64,000 bases of DNA from Egibacter rhizosphaerae (GCF_004322855.1 NZ_CP036402.1:372001-436000); one strand, 5' to 3'. Positions 1 to 8,832 are shown, numbered from the stretch's first letter. Notes: a model not told the origin generated them from the letters alone. Numbers and translations are program-made.

Positions 1-1
1 G

Positions 2-1000
2 ACGGCCGCAACCGCGACCTGGCTGTCGCGGCCTCCCGAACCACGGGCGATCCCCGCCCTCGTCCTCGCGGCCGGGGCCCTCGCACTCCTCCTCGTCGTC
101 GTCAGCCGCGGGGAGGACGCGGTCGAAGCCGACGCCCGACCGGGCTCGCTGCTCATGATGTCGGGGATCAACTCAGCGTCGGGAGACGGCGCCGCATTCG
201 AGACCGACCCCAGGGCGCTCGGGTTCACCTGCGAGCAGACCTACTACTACTCCTACGCCGGCACGGGCGAGGGACAGCCGCGTGGCGACGCGGTTTGTCC
301 CATCCGCACCGGGGCGCCCTACGAGCAGGGCCACACGCAGCGCGCCTTCAACGAGCAAGTACAGCTCCTGGCGGCTCAGGCCGCGGATCTCGACGAGCCC
401 TTGACGATCGCGGCGCACTCGCAAGCGGCGTGGGTGGCCTGGGCGGCTGCCGCCGAAGGCGCGCTCCCCCGCGACAGCCGTTTGCTCCTCGTCGGCCCCT
501 TCCCGGACAACCCCGTCGGCTGGCCGCAGCCGAGTGCGGACGGCAGCGGACGTGTCGGCGGCGACGGCTTCCGAATGCTGGCCCCGCTTGCCGAGGCGGT
601 GGACTTCCACTTCGACGTCGACGCCCCGCTCTCGCGCGAGCTGCTGGGAAGGCCGCGGTCGGCGGCGGGCATCCTCGCCGATCCGCTGCCCGAGGGGACA
701 CGGGCGCTCAGCCTGACGGCCACCAGCGACCTCGGCCTCATGCCCCAGGGCTGGCGGATAGAGGGCGCGGAGGACGCCTGCCCGCTTCGCGAGGCCCACC
801 CCTACCTGCCGTTGACGCCCGGGCTGCATCGCGCCGCCAACGCCTTCCTGGACGGGCGGTCACAGCCACCGTGCCCGTCGTGGCGGCGACAGCTGGTGCA
901 CCTCTCCCGCCCCTGGGGCGTACCGCCACACGATTCCGCGACCACTAGCGCACCGCCGCTCGCTCGGATACCTCGCGAGGAATTCTCAAGTCGTCTGTAA
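2..1000 (+). CDS. Membrane-anchored alpha/beta-hydrolase-like protein, 5' end outside window
   Basis: The frame is open from base 2 to the TAA at 998-1000, so the true start lies left of the window. A hydrophobic stretch near the visible N-terminus (bases about 38-108, rich in A, L and V) looks like a membrane anchor, followed by a G-I-N-S segment and, about 85 residues after the first internal Met, the motif AHSQAAW, which resembles a nucleophile elbow (G-x-S-x-G with alanine replacing both glycines). A late His-Pro-Tyr stretch could hold the catalytic His. I infer an extracytoplasmic serine-hydrolase-like fold; no substrate can be named. It may equally be an inactive relative. Confidence 0.55.
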   Translation, partial: TAATATWLSRPPEPRAIPALVLAAGALALLLVVVSRGEDAVEADARPGSLLMMSGINSASGDGAAFETDPRALGFTCEQTYYYSYAGTGEGQPRGDAVCPIRTGAPYEQGHTQRAFNEQVQLLAAQAADLDEPLTIAAHSQAAWVAWAAAAEGALPRDSRLLLVGPFPDNPVGWPQPSADGSGRVGGDGFRMLAPLAEAVDFHFDVDAPLSRELLGRPRSAAGILADPLPEGTRALSLTATSDLGLMPQGWRIEGAEDACPLREAHPYLPLTPGLHRAANAFLDGRSQPPCPSWRRQLVHLSRPWGVPPHDSATTSAPPLARIPREEFSSRL

Positions 1001-1124
1001 CGATCGGGCCTCGCCGAACATGTACGGGTGGTAGGTCGTCACACCGACCTTCCCGCCGGCGGGCCGGTGCGGGTCGAGTTCGTGGGGGGCTCGACCCGCA
1101 CCCTCCGCCGCGCCGCGGAACCCC

Positions 1125-1262
1125 GCCGCATCGTCCTACGAGGAGCAGATCGACGCGATCCTCGACGGGCGCATCAAGGGCCTCATGCTGATCTGCTCCA
1201 ACCCGATGGTGTCGCTACCGGACACGGACAAGACCCGCCGCGCGCTCGAGATGCTCGAGTAA
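1125..1262 (+). pseudogene. Remnant of a molybdopterin oxidoreductase (nitrate-reductase-like) C-terminal part
   Basis: In the frame that ends with TAA at 1260-1262 the translation reads about 45 residues ending in the block GLMLICSNPMVSLPDTDKTR followed by RALEML. The 'NP-x-V-S-LPD-x-D' block is characteristic of the catalytic subunit of Mo-bisMGD enzymes of the assimilatory nitrate reductase/formate dehydrogenase type, where it lies in the cofactor-binding core, not at the C-terminus. The remaining several hundred residues are absent and the frame upstream (about 1050-1125) shows no family similarity. I read this as a deletion remnant. Its stop overlaps the ATG of the next remnant (TAATG), as in a former operon. 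Confidence 0.7.
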
Positions 1263-1372
1263 TGCGCCGAGCCCGCCGGACGATCCCAGCGAACGTGGGC
1301 ATCTACGTCCTCGTCATCATCAGCCTGCAGATCTTCCTGCTCATGGTCGCGCTCGAGGCGCTGAACCCGCGA
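1262..1372 (+). pseudogene. N-terminal remnant of a small membrane protein, coupled to the molybdoenzyme remnant
   Basis: ATG at 1262 overlaps the stop of the preceding remnant (TAATG). The first 37 residues are a basic N-terminus (MRRARRT) followed by one hydrophobic segment (about residues 11-31) that reads as a transmembrane helix. After about base 1372 the frame runs into the antisense of the downstream regulator gene (coding end 1384 on the minus strand) and loses coding character, so the original 3' part is probably gone. It resembles small one- or two-helix proteins encoded next to respiratory molybdoenzymes; that association is an inference from position. Confidence 0.45.
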
Positions 1373-1383
1373 ACTCGCCGCGT

Positions 1384-2577
1384 TCAGGGCCGGGGGTGCA
1401 GGCTCCAGTGCACCTGGGTGGACGTGCTGCTCGGATTCGCCCAGCCGGTGACCGCCGCCTCGGCCGCCACCAGCGCGTCACCCTCGTGCAGCGTCTCGGT
1501 GCGCCCCTCGAGGTGGAGATCGAGCACGCCCCGGACGACGGTGACGACCTCGATGCTCTTGACCGCGAACGGCGACCGGCCGCCGGTCACACCGGGGGCG
1601 AGCTCCAACAGCCACAGCTCCCCCGCCGCGGGATCGTCGACGAGGCACTCGCCGGTGAGCCCGTCCTGCATGCCCACCCGCTCCCGGCCGCTGCGCCGGG
1701 CGACCCGGTAGCCGCGGTCCTGGGGTTGTGTGGTGGGGCCGAACGGCACCCCGAGCACCTCCCAGAGGCCCATGAGCGTGTCACCCGATGGCCCTCGGAC
1801 CCCACGCTCGATCTGGGAGAGCGCCGAGGGCGTGATGCCGACGCGCCGGGCGAGTTCGGCCTGGGGCATGCCCAGTGCGAGCCGTTGGTCACGGATCACC
1901 GTGCCCAACCGTTCCCGGGTGCTGGTCGGCGCCTCCGTCGCCTGCAGGTCCCGGTCGGCCACACGGGCGCGCACGCTGCGCCCCACGATGCTGGCTTTTC
2001 GCCCGTCCGCCTTGCGGACCGTGACCTGCAGATCCCCGTCGGTGGCCGCGAGCTCGAGGACCACCTGGGTGATCTCGCCGAGCCGTCGCAGGAACGCGGG
2101 CCGGTGCCGATCCCAGTCCACCGGCCACACCGCGAGGCTGCGCTGACGGTAGAGCCGGGGGCAGGCCGACAGGAAGAGCTCCAGGGCCGCGTCACTACCC
2201 CACGCGTCCTGCACGGCGGACAACCGGTCGAACACGAAGGCCGCGCCGCTGCCCACGTCGGCCTCGACCGCACGCAGGGACGCGAGCGCGTCCTCGAACG
2301 TCGCATCCTCGTCGAGGGCGCGCGCGAGCGGTGAGGGCGTCCCGTCGTGCACGGGCGACCAGTCGAGCACGGTGACGCCTTCGGGCACCTCGTCCTTCCA
2401 CGGCTCCGCAGCGTTGACGATCACGAGCGGGAGTTGCCCCCGGGCGGCGCTCACGAACCGGTCCACCAGCAACGCGAGCGGCGTGCCCGCCTCCCCCTGG
2501 AAGACCAGGTTGTCACCGATGCGCACACCATCGATCAGCTCGTCGACGAGCGCGGTTCCACTGGTCGGCTGCTCCAC
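1384..2577 (-). CDS. Three-domain regulator: RecA/KaiC-like domain, XRE helix-turn-helix, cupin
   Basis: This 397-residue protein has an unusual domain order. Residues about 1-205 look like a RecA/KaiC-like ATPase fold with a degenerate Walker A (QGEAGTPLALLVDRF lacks the GKT/S signature) and a FVFD strand at the Walker B position. Residues about 222-277 are a clear XRE helix-turn-helix (MPQAELARRVGITPSALSQIE). Residues about 300-395 form a cupin sensor domain. XRE-cupin proteins usually bind DNA and sense a small ligand in the cupin. It lies 89 nt downstream of, and codirectional with, the Glu/Leu/Phe/Val dehydrogenase, so an amino-acid-related ligand is plausible but unproven. Confidence 0.85.
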   Translation of the reverse strand: MEQPTSGTALVDELIDGVRIGDNLVFQGEAGTPLALLVDRFVSAARGQLPLVIVNAAEPWKDEVPEGVTVLDWSPVHDGTPSPLARALDEDATFEDALASLRAVEADVGSGAAFVFDRLSAVQDAWGSDAALELFLSACPRLYRQRSLAVWPVDWDRHRPAFLRRLGEITQVVLELAATDGDLQVTVRKADGRKASIVGRSVRARVADRDLQATEAPTSTRERLGTVIRDQRLALGMPQAELARRVGITPSALSQIERGVRGPSGDTLMGLWEVLGVPFGPTTQPQDRGYRVARRSGRERVGMQDGLTGECLVDDPAAGELWLLELAPGVTGGRSPFAVKSIEVVTVVRGVLDLHLEGRTETLHEGDALVAAEAAVTGWANPSSTSTQVHWSLHPRP

Positions 2578-2666
2578 ACGCGGACCCTTCGTCGCGACGG
2601 CCGCTCACGGCCACGCTCATGGTACGTGAGATGCCGCGCGGCGGGTCAGGACACGAGTGCGGCGGA

Positions 2667-3923
2667 TCAGGACACGAGTGCGGCAGGGCGCTGCCCCGCA
2701 CGTTCGATCACGGCGTCGGCGATGCGTCCGAGGCCCAGGACCGTGGCGGCGGTCCGCAGCGGTAGGCCCCGCTCGTCCGCGACCGCCCAAAGGGCCTCCG
2801 CGGCCTCGGCCATGCGCTGTTCGAGCCGTGTGGCGACGGTGTCGGCGCTCCAGCGCTCCCCGTAGAGGTTCTGTTGCCACTCGAAGCAGGAGACCGTGAC
2901 GCCCCCGGCGCTCGCGAGGACGTCGGGCACCACGACGACGCCCCGATCGGCGAGCACCTCGTCGGCGGACACGGTGCAGGGACCGTTGGCGGCTTCGACG
3001 ATCAGCCGGGCACGGATCTCCTCCGCGATCGTCTCGTCGATCGCCGCCTCCAACGCCGCCGGGACAACGATCTCGCAGTCCAGTCCGAGCAGATCCCGGT
3101 CGGAGACCCGCTCCGCGGGATAGGCGGTGACCGACCCGTGCTCATCCTTCGCCGCGCAGACCGCCGCCACGTCGAGCCCGTTCGGATCGTGCAGACCGCC
3201 ACGGCTGTCCGACAGCCCCACCACGCGGAGGCCGTCCGCCGCGAGCATGCGGGCGAGGTGCGACCCGGCGTTGCCGAAGCCCTGGATCACCACGCGCGCA
3301 TCGGCGGGAAGCCCCAGCCGCGCGGCGCTGCTCAACAGCACGGTGCGGCAGCCGGCCGCGGTCGCCGAGTCCCGCCCCAACGAGCCGCCGGCAGCGATCG
3401 ACTTGCCCGTCACCACCGCCGGGTTGGGACGGCCGGTTACCGCCGCGTACTCCTCGGCGATCCAGTCCATGTGCCGCTCACCGGTCCCGACGTCCGGGGC
3501 GGGCACGTCGAGGTCGGCACCGATGTTCGCCGCGATCCCCCGCGTGTAGCTGCGGGTGAGCGACTCGAGCTCGGTCTCGCTGAGCTGCTTCGGATCGACC
3601 GTGACGCCCCCCTTCCCGCCGCCGAGCGGTAGATCGAGCACCGCGGTCTTGATGCTCATCAACGTGGCCAGCCCGGCGACCTCTTCGGGCGTCACGTCGG
3701 GATGGAAGCGCGTCCCGCCCTTCGCCGGACCACGGGCCGTCGAATGAGCCACGCGGTACCCCGGGACGAGGCGGATCTCGCCGTCGTCCCCGCGGTAGGG
3801 CACCTGGACGGCGATCGACCGCTCCGGTTGGTGCAGGACCTCTCGGATCCAATCGTCGAGGCCGAGCTCGGCCACGGCCACGTCGATGCTGGCCAGCGCG
3901 AACTGGTGTAGATCGGTGGTCAC
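2667..3923 (-). CDS. Glu/Leu/Phe/Val dehydrogenase (glutamate dehydrogenase family)
   Basis: The 418-residue length is typical of hexameric NAD(P)-dependent glutamate dehydrogenases, which interconvert glutamate and 2-oxoglutarate plus ammonia in the cytoplasm. The substrate-binding segments are present: GPAKGGTRFHPDV and the PLGGGKGGVT block with its catalytic-site lysines, then DVPAPDVGTGERHMDW. The Rossmann dinucleotide motif GFGNAGSHLA is at about residue 215, and the ANGPCT segment of the C-terminal lobe is intact. The ATG at 3923 gives a full-length N-terminus. Specificity among glutamate, leucine and valine cannot be fixed from sequence. It may be cotranscribed with the XRE-cupin regulator downstream. 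Confidence 0.95.
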   Translation of the reverse strand: MTTDLHQFALASIDVAVAELGLDDWIREVLHQPERSIAVQVPYRGDDGEIRLVPGYRVAHSTARGPAKGGTRFHPDVTPEEVAGLATLMSIKTAVLDLPLGGGKGGVTVDPKQLSETELESLTRSYTRGIAANIGADLDVPAPDVGTGERHMDWIAEEYAAVTGRPNPAVVTGKSIAAGGSLGRDSATAAGCRTVLLSSAARLGLPADARVVIQGFGNAGSHLARMLAADGLRVVGLSDSRGGLHDPNGLDVAAVCAAKDEHGSVTAYPAERVSDRDLLGLDCEIVVPAALEAAIDETIAEEIRARLIVEAANGPCTVSADEVLADRGVVVVPDVLASAGGVTVSCFEWQQNLYGERWSADTVATRLEQRMAEAAEALWAVADERGLPLRTAATVLGLGRIADAVIERAGQRPAALVS

Positions 3924-4124
3924 GCCCGGGCCTCCCTCTCGAAGGATCTCGATGACCGAGCCCGGCGACCGGACGACAGCAAGAACGGCGCGGAGCCCCC
4001 GCGTCCCGCAGGCTCGGTGACGCGCCGTTGCGTCATGGCAAGCCTAGCAATAAAGCCTTGCTTCATGCACGCGCCGACTTCCCCAAAGGGGGAACCGCAA
4101 GCCGCGGGGCGCGCCTCGAAGCGC

Positions 4125-4952
4125 TCAGGTCAGCCCCGGAAGGGGCGCCAAGAGCAGCCACACTGCCCACACGCTCAACCCTGCGCCCAGGACGAACTGG
4201 ACGAGTTGGACCATCCGTGCGGGAAGCCGCAGGTGGCCGGCGACCGCGCGCGCGTCATCGCCTCGTTGGAGGGGGTGACCGAGCGCCCGCCAGTTGTCGT
4301 GCGTGGTCCGGACCGCGATCGCCGCGAGCACCGCGACGACGATCCCGGCCGCCCATGCCTCGGCGGCCTCGGTCATCGCGGCGACCGCCAGGCCACCGGT
4401 GCCGACGGCGACCAACAGTGACCACGGGCTCCGCGCCAGCAGGGTGACGACGAGCCCGGCGATCGCGAACAGCCACAGCACGGCGTCCGGTCCGACCAGG
4501 TCGAACAGGCGCGCACCGATGGCACTGACGGTCGCTGCTGCGGGGAGCCCGGCGAACGCCACCGCGGCCAGTGCGAGGCGCCGCATCAGTCCCGCGCGCC
4601 CCACCCACCGCGCCCTCGCGTGCCCCGAGGCGTCGTGTCGCAGCACGATGCCGGCCGGGCGTGCGCCGAGAGCGGCGGCGACGAGGGTGTGGCCGAGCTC
4701 GTGCAGCAACGTGACGAGCTGGCGCACGGCCCGGCCGACGGGATGGGCGAACGCGGCCGCCAATCCGAGGGCGAGCCCGCCGACCCTCATCGGCCACGGC
4801 AACTCCCCACCGTCGTGCGGCATCACGGGGCCGGTTCCGAACAACCCGACGGCGCGATCCACCAACGCGAGGAGCCGATCACCCTCCCCGGCCAGCACCA
4901 GGGCGCCGGCGATCACCACGGCGAGCGCGACCACTCGAACCACGAGCCACAT
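4125..4952 (-). CDS. M50B-like integral membrane metalloprotease
   Basis: From ATG at 4952 the product is 275 residues with several hydrophobic segments. The zinc-binding motif HELGH occurs in LVTLLHELGHTLVAAALGA, inside a membrane helix as in M50 site-2-protease-like enzymes; this shorter form without a PDZ domain matches the 'peptidase M50B-like' family. The frame is open up to 5087, but the extra 45 residues are Arg/Pro-rich and derive from a GC-rich repetitive stretch (about 4960-5135), so I prefer the MWLVVRVV start directly before the first membrane helix. The substrate is unknown; such proteins cleave within the membrane or act as chaperone-like factors. Confidence 0.8.
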   Translation of the reverse strand: MWLVVRVVALAVVIAGALVLAGEGDRLLALVDRAVGLFGTGPVMPHDGGELPWPMRVGGLALGLAAAFAHPVGRAVRQLVTLLHELGHTLVAAALGARPAGIVLRHDASGHARARWVGRAGLMRRLALAAVAFAGLPAAATVSAIGARLFDLVGPDAVLWLFAIAGLVVTLLARSPWSLLVAVGTGGLAVAAMTEAAEAWAAGIVVAVLAAIAVRTTHDNWRALGHPLQRGDDARAVAGHLRLPARMVQLVQFVLGAGLSVWAVWLLLAPLPGLT

Positions 4953-5154
4953 GCCGCCAGTATCGAGCCTGTCCCACTCGCGGGCCCGGGTCCGAGCGGT
5001 CCGGTCCCACCCGCGAAGCCGGGACCGAGCGGCCGATGGCTGCCCGAGGGGTACGGGTCGGGGGCACCGGGTACGACGCGGGAGCAACGGATACGACCCG
5101 GGGTGACAACGCGCACGACCCGGGGGACATTGACCGGCTGCATAGGCTGTCCCA

Positions 5155-5568
5155 GTGGACGAACGCGACGCGCGCGCCCGTTTCGCCGACAGCCGGATCG
5201 CGCGCTTGGCGACCGTGCGCCCCGACGGCGCGCCACACGTGGTCCCGGTGGTGTTCGCGGTCGATGGCGATGCGGTCTACACGGCAGTGGACCGCAAGCC
5301 CAAGCGGCACCAGCGGCTGCAGCGACTGGCGAACCTCTGGCACGAGCCACGGTGCTCGCTGCTCGTCGACCATTACGGCGAGGACTGGAGCGATCTGTGG
5401 TGGGTCCGGGCCGACGGGCACGCCGCGATCGTCGACGAACCCCAGCCGGAGCACGACGGACTGCAGCACCTGGTCGGCAAGTACCCCCACTACCGGGACG
5501 CGCCCCCGAACGGCCCACTCATCGTGGTCGACATCACACGATGGGCGTCCTGGGCCGCAGGGGGCTGA
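5155..5568 (+). CDS. PPOX-class F420-dependent oxidoreductase
   Basis: The 137-residue protein has the split beta-barrel pattern of the pyridoxamine-phosphate-oxidase-like family: an early RIARLATVRPDGAPHVVPVVF strand pair, then TAVDRKPK and a C-terminal DITRW segment. This matches the subfamily that binds deazaflavin F420 in actinobacteria. Start is GTG at 5155; no ATG lies upstream in frame. It is followed after 66 nt by an LLM-class oxidoreductase, which often uses the same cofactor. The physiological substrate cannot be predicted. Confidence 0.85.
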   Translation: MDERDARARFADSRIARLATVRPDGAPHVVPVVFAVDGDAVYTAVDRKPKRHQRLQRLANLWHEPRCSLLVDHYGEDWSDLWWVRADGHAAIVDEPQPEHDGLQHLVGKYPHYRDAPPNGPLIVVDITRWASWAAGG

Positions 5569-5634
5569 CGAGGCTGAACAGGGCTGGTCGGGCGAGTGAC
5601 GGAAGTCCGGCGGCCATCGATGAAGGAGAGTGTC

Positions 5635-6498
5635 ATGGACGTCGGGATCGGGATCCCCAACAGCATTCCCGGGACGCCGGGCGGTCGGATGCTGGAGTGG
5701 GCACGGCGTGCGGAGGCCGCGGGCTTCTCGACGCTGGCCACGATCGGCGCGGTGGAATTCCCCACCTACGAGGAGCTCACCGCCCTGGCCGCGGCAGGCG
5801 CGGTCACCGAGCGAATCGGGCTGCTCACCAACGTGCTGATCGCGCCGCCGCGCAGCTCCGCCGAGCTCGCCAAGCAGGCCGCGACCGTCGACCAGCTGAG
5901 CGGTGGGCGCCTGACGCTCGGCCTCGGCGTGGGATGGCGCGCGACGGACTACCAGCTCACCGGCCGCGACTTCGAAACGCGCGGACAGCGCTTCGACGCG
6001 CAGCTCCACGAGCTGCTGGCCGCCTGGCGCGGAGAGCCGCTCGTCGAGGGCAGCCGACCCATCACGCCGCAGCCCACGCGCCCCGAGGGGGTCCCGCTGC
6101 TCATCGGGGGCAACACCGACGCGGCGATCCGCCGGGCAGCGGAGGTCGGCATCGGCTGGACCGCGGGTGGGCTCCCCCCGGACACGGCCAAGGAGTGGGC
6201 CGACCGGGTCCGCACCGCCTGGCACGAGGCTGGCCGAAGCGGCGAGCCGCGTCTCGTCGCCCTGGTGTACTTCGGCCTCGGTGATGTGGGCCAGCGGGCC
6301 CGCGACTACGCGCTCGACTACTACGGGCCCATGGGCACCGAGGTGGCGAACATGATCGCCGACAGCATCCTGCGCGACCCCGAGAGCGTCGCCCAGACGG
6401 TGGGTGCGTTCGCCGACGCGGGTTTCGACGAGCTCATCCTCGACCCGACCGTCGCCGACGTCGATCAGGTCGATCTCCTGGCCGACGCGACGCGTTGA
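5635..6498 (+). CDS. LLM-class flavin/F420-dependent oxidoreductase
   Basis: The 287-residue protein is a bacterial-luciferase-like TIM barrel: N-terminal MDVGIGIPNS, then EWARRAEAAGFSTLATIG, a central LSGGRLTLGLGVGWRATDY loop, and PLLIGGNTDAAIRRAAEVG, all typical of the F420- or FMN-using LLM superfamily. The open frame extends to a GTG at 5596, but ATG 5635 is preceded at 7-nt spacing by the ribosome site AAGGAG (5621-5626), which fixes the start. The neighbouring PPOX protein and the MFS gene are codirectional. Substrate unknown. Confidence 0.9.
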   Translation: MDVGIGIPNSIPGTPGGRMLEWARRAEAAGFSTLATIGAVEFPTYEELTALAAAGAVTERIGLLTNVLIAPPRSSAELAKQAATVDQLSGGRLTLGLGVGWRATDYQLTGRDFETRGQRFDAQLHELLAAWRGEPLVEGSRPITPQPTRPEGVPLLIGGNTDAAIRRAAEVGIGWTAGGLPPDTAKEWADRVRTAWHEAGRSGEPRLVALVYFGLGDVGQRARDYALDYYGPMGTEVANMIADSILRDPESVAQTVGAFADAGFDELILDPTVADVDQVDLLADATR

Positions 6499-6577
6499 TC
6501 AACCGCCGGTGAGCTCGCGGGGTGCTGTCGACCGGGCGCGGCGGGCGTTCAGCGGGCGGGAGGGTCAGCACGTCTCT

Positions 6578-6606
6578 TTGACAGCGACTCGCACCAGGGG
6601 TACGAA
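6578..6606 (+). promoter_or_regulatory. Sigma-70-type promoter upstream of the MFS gene
   Basis: A consensus -35 hexamer TTGACA (6578-6583) is followed after exactly 17 nt by TACGAA (6601-6606). Transcription would start near 6613, about 26 nt before the ATG at 6639. No strong ribosome site precedes that ATG. The call rests on spacing and hexamer quality only. Confidence 0.5.
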
Positions 6607-6638
6607 GCCGAGATGCGCTGCCACCCCGCGTCGCGCTG

Positions 6639-7820
6639 ATGCGCGGCATCCGTACCCAGTACGTCCTCGCGTACGCCGTGATCGGGTCGATCGGCCCGTT
6701 CCTGCCGATCTACCTCAGCCGCGAGCAGGGCCTCTCCGACCCGCAGATCGGGTTCGTCGTGGGGTTGAGCGGCTTCGCGATCATCGTGGCGCCGATCTTC
6801 CTGACCCGTTTCGCGGACCTGGGGGTGCCCACCCGCCGGCTGCTCGCCGGGAGCTTCGCGATCGGGGGCGCGGCCCTGTGGGGGATGTCGCACTCGACCG
6901 GCTTCGCGCTCGTCGCCCTGCTGTTCGGGCTCCACAGCCTCGCCTACCAACCGATCATGTCGGTCCAGGACGGCCTCTTCTTCCAAGGCCGCGCCGCCGG
7001 CTTGAGTGGTGACACCCCGTTCCACCGGGTGCGGGTGTGGGGCACGGTCGGGTTCATCATTCCGAGCCTCGCGCTGTACTTCCTGGTGGAGCGCGCCGGC
7101 TCGACGCAGGCGATCATCGTCGCCGCCGTGCTGGCCTGCGCACTCGGGGTCGCGAACACGTGGCGGCTGCCGCCGATCACGGGAGTCGCTGCGACGAGCC
7201 CGGTCGGGCGGCCGGTCGCGACACGGGCGGCGATCCGCGCGCTCATGGCCAAACGGATCCGTTGGTTCGTGCTCGCGATGCTGCTCGCGAACATCTCGAA
7301 CGGGCTGTGGTTCACGTTCTACCCGCTGTGGCTGACCGACTCGGTCGGCATCGGCGAGGAGTGGGCCGGCATCGTGTTCAACGTCGGCGTCGTGGTCGAG
7401 ATCGGCTGGATGCTCGCGTTCGGCGCGCTGCTCGGGCTCGTCGGGTTCCGCCGCCTCGTGGTCCTGGGCATGGCGGCGCAGGTCGTGCGACTGCTGCTGC
7501 TCGCGTTCGTGCCGACCGTGGGGATCGCGCTCGGCACGCAGCTCGTGCACGGCCTCGTCATCGTCACCGTCGCGGTCGCACCGCAGATCTACCTCGACCG
7601 CCGCGCCAGCGACGAGTTCCGCGCGAGCATGCAGGGCGTGTACGCCACCGCCGTGCTCGGCGGCGGGCGGATGACCGGCAGCCTGCTCGCGGGGCAGCTC
7701 GCGGGGTACGGCGACATCGCGTTGTTCGGCACCGGGGCGCTCCTGGCGCTCCTGAGCGCGATCCTGCTGCTCACGACCGAGTCGGCGATGCCCGCCGAGC
7801 GACCGGAGTCCCGGGAATAG
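6639..7820 (+). CDS. MFS transporter (MFS_1-like/LacY-type)
   Basis: The 393-residue product has about 11-12 hydrophobic helices and begins in the first helix region (YVLAYAVIGSIGPFLPIYL). The pattern PFLPIYLSREQGLSDPQIGFVVG, the aromatic-rich second half and an RVWGTVGFIIPS segment fit the MFS_1-like family that includes nucleoside and sugar proton symporters. It would act in the cytoplasmic membrane. ATG 6639 is the only sensible start because upstream codons lack hydrophobic continuity. The cargo cannot be inferred from the neighbours. Confidence 0.85.
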   Translation: MRGIRTQYVLAYAVIGSIGPFLPIYLSREQGLSDPQIGFVVGLSGFAIIVAPIFLTRFADLGVPTRRLLAGSFAIGGAALWGMSHSTGFALVALLFGLHSLAYQPIMSVQDGLFFQGRAAGLSGDTPFHRVRVWGTVGFIIPSLALYFLVERAGSTQAIIVAAVLACALGVANTWRLPPITGVAATSPVGRPVATRAAIRALMAKRIRWFVLAMLLANISNGLWFTFYPLWLTDSVGIGEEWAGIVFNVGVVVEIGWMLAFGALLGLVGFRRLVVLGMAAQVVRLLLLAFVPTVGIALGTQLVHGLVIVTVAVAPQIYLDRRASDEFRASMQGVYATAVLGGGRMTGSLLAGQLAGYGDIALFGTGALLALLSAILLLTTESAMPAERPESRE

Positions 7821-7889
7821 GCAACGGTGTCCATGCCCGGCGATCACCGCAGCACCTCGCCCGCGCGGCCGGTAGGACGGGCTGCTCCA

Positions 7890-8795
7890 TCACCGAGCGG
7901 TGCCCGGTGACCACGACCGCCCCGGGGCAGCGATCCTCGGGACGCGTTCAGGGTCCGAGATCGCGACGATCTCGACGATCCTGCCCCCGGCGACGGTGAA
8001 GCCCATCACCGCAACGGGCCGCTCCCCGACGGTGATGACAGCTCCCGCGGCGCCGTTTACCAAGGCCGGTCGCACCACCGCGGCGGGGGTGGCACCCCGC
8101 AGCGCCTGGCGCGCGACCGCCGCCGCGCCGCGGAACACCCCCGACGCCTGGGGCGCCCCGACACCGGCGTCAGCGCGCAGCACGACCTCGGGGTCGAGCA
8201 CCGCGACGAGCGCGTCGACGTCGCCACCGCGGGCGGCCCGGAAGAACGCGTCGACGACCTCCCGTTGCCGTCCGAGATCGGGGTCGGGGGTCGCTGGCCC
8301 GGCGTCCCGAACCCGTCTGCGGGCCCTGCTGGCCAACTGTCTCGCGGCCGCGGGAGACCGACCGACCAGCGGAGCGATGTCCTGGTAGGGCAACTTGAAC
8401 ATGTCATGGAGCACGAAGGCGACCCGCTCCGCCGGGGAGAGGGCATCGAGCACGACGAGCAACGCGAGACCCACCGAGTCCGCCAAGAGCGCCTCCTCGT
8501 CGGGCGGCGGCTCGTCCCCGGGCCCGACGACGGGGTCGGGGACGTCCGCGTCGAGGGAGGCCTCCCGTCGCGCGTTGCGGGACCGCAACACGTTCAGGCA
8601 CACGCGCGCGACGATCGTGGTCAACCACCCGCCGAGGTTGTCGATGTCGTTCGCGCCGGCCCGGCTGGCGCGCAGCCACGTGTCCTGCACGGCGTCGTCG
8701 GCCTCGGCCAACGACCCGAGCATCCGGTAGGCCACCGCCCGCAGATGGGGCCGCTGCTTCTCGAACCGGTCGGCGAGCCAGTCGTGGTCGCTCAT
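7890..8795 (-). CDS. ECF41-type RNA polymerase sigma factor with C-terminal SnoaL-like domain
   Basis: The 301-residue protein has sigma region 2 (HLRAVAYRMLGSLAEADDAVQDTW, about residues 16-39) and region 4 (LSPAERVAFVLHDMFKLPYQDIA, about 118-140), then a 120-residue NTF2/SnoaL-like extension beginning at REVVDAFF. This arrangement, including a GGRIVEI motif near the end, defines the ECF41 group, where the C-terminal domain replaces an anti-sigma factor and tunes activity. ECF41 genes commonly sit beside a single redox or SDR target gene; here a divergent NAD(P)-binding protein is in that place. Matching promoter-like sites face both genes. Confidence 0.93.
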   Translation of the reverse strand: MSDHDWLADRFEKQRPHLRAVAYRMLGSLAEADDAVQDTWLRASRAGANDIDNLGGWLTTIVARVCLNVLRSRNARREASLDADVPDPVVGPGDEPPPDEEALLADSVGLALLVVLDALSPAERVAFVLHDMFKLPYQDIAPLVGRSPAAARQLASRARRRVRDAGPATPDPDLGRQREVVDAFFRAARGGDVDALVAVLDPEVVLRADAGVGAPQASGVFRGAAAVARQALRGATPAAVVRPALVNGAAGAVITVGERPVAVMGFTVAGGRIVEIVAISDPERVPRIAAPGRSWSPGTAR

Positions 8796-8796
8796 C

Positions 8797-8823
8797 AGTC
8801 ACATCCTCGCGCTGCCAGGGGTC
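8797..8823 (+). promoter_or_regulatory. ECF41-type promoter facing the SDR gene
   Basis: AGTCACA (8797-8803), a 16-nt spacer and GGTC (8820-8823). The published ECF41 consensus is TGTCACA-N16-CGTC, so each element differs at one base. It reads toward the gene starting at 8872, with an expected start point near 8830. Confidence 0.6.
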
Positions 8824-8832
8824 ATAGTAAGT

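Noticed and set aside
4978-5135. Degenerate GC-rich repeats of roughly 20 bp before the PPOX gene
   Set aside because: Units share GGGTACGAC- or CCGGGACC-like words but too loosely to define a repeat with confidence.
5596-5634. Longer start (GTG) for the LLM oxidoreductase
   Set aside because: AAGGAG lies just before ATG 5635 and the extra residues are not conserved in the fold.
4620-6284. 554-codon open frame on the plus strand
   Set aside because: Arg/Gly-rich translation without family features, overlapping three well-supported genes; an effect of high GC.
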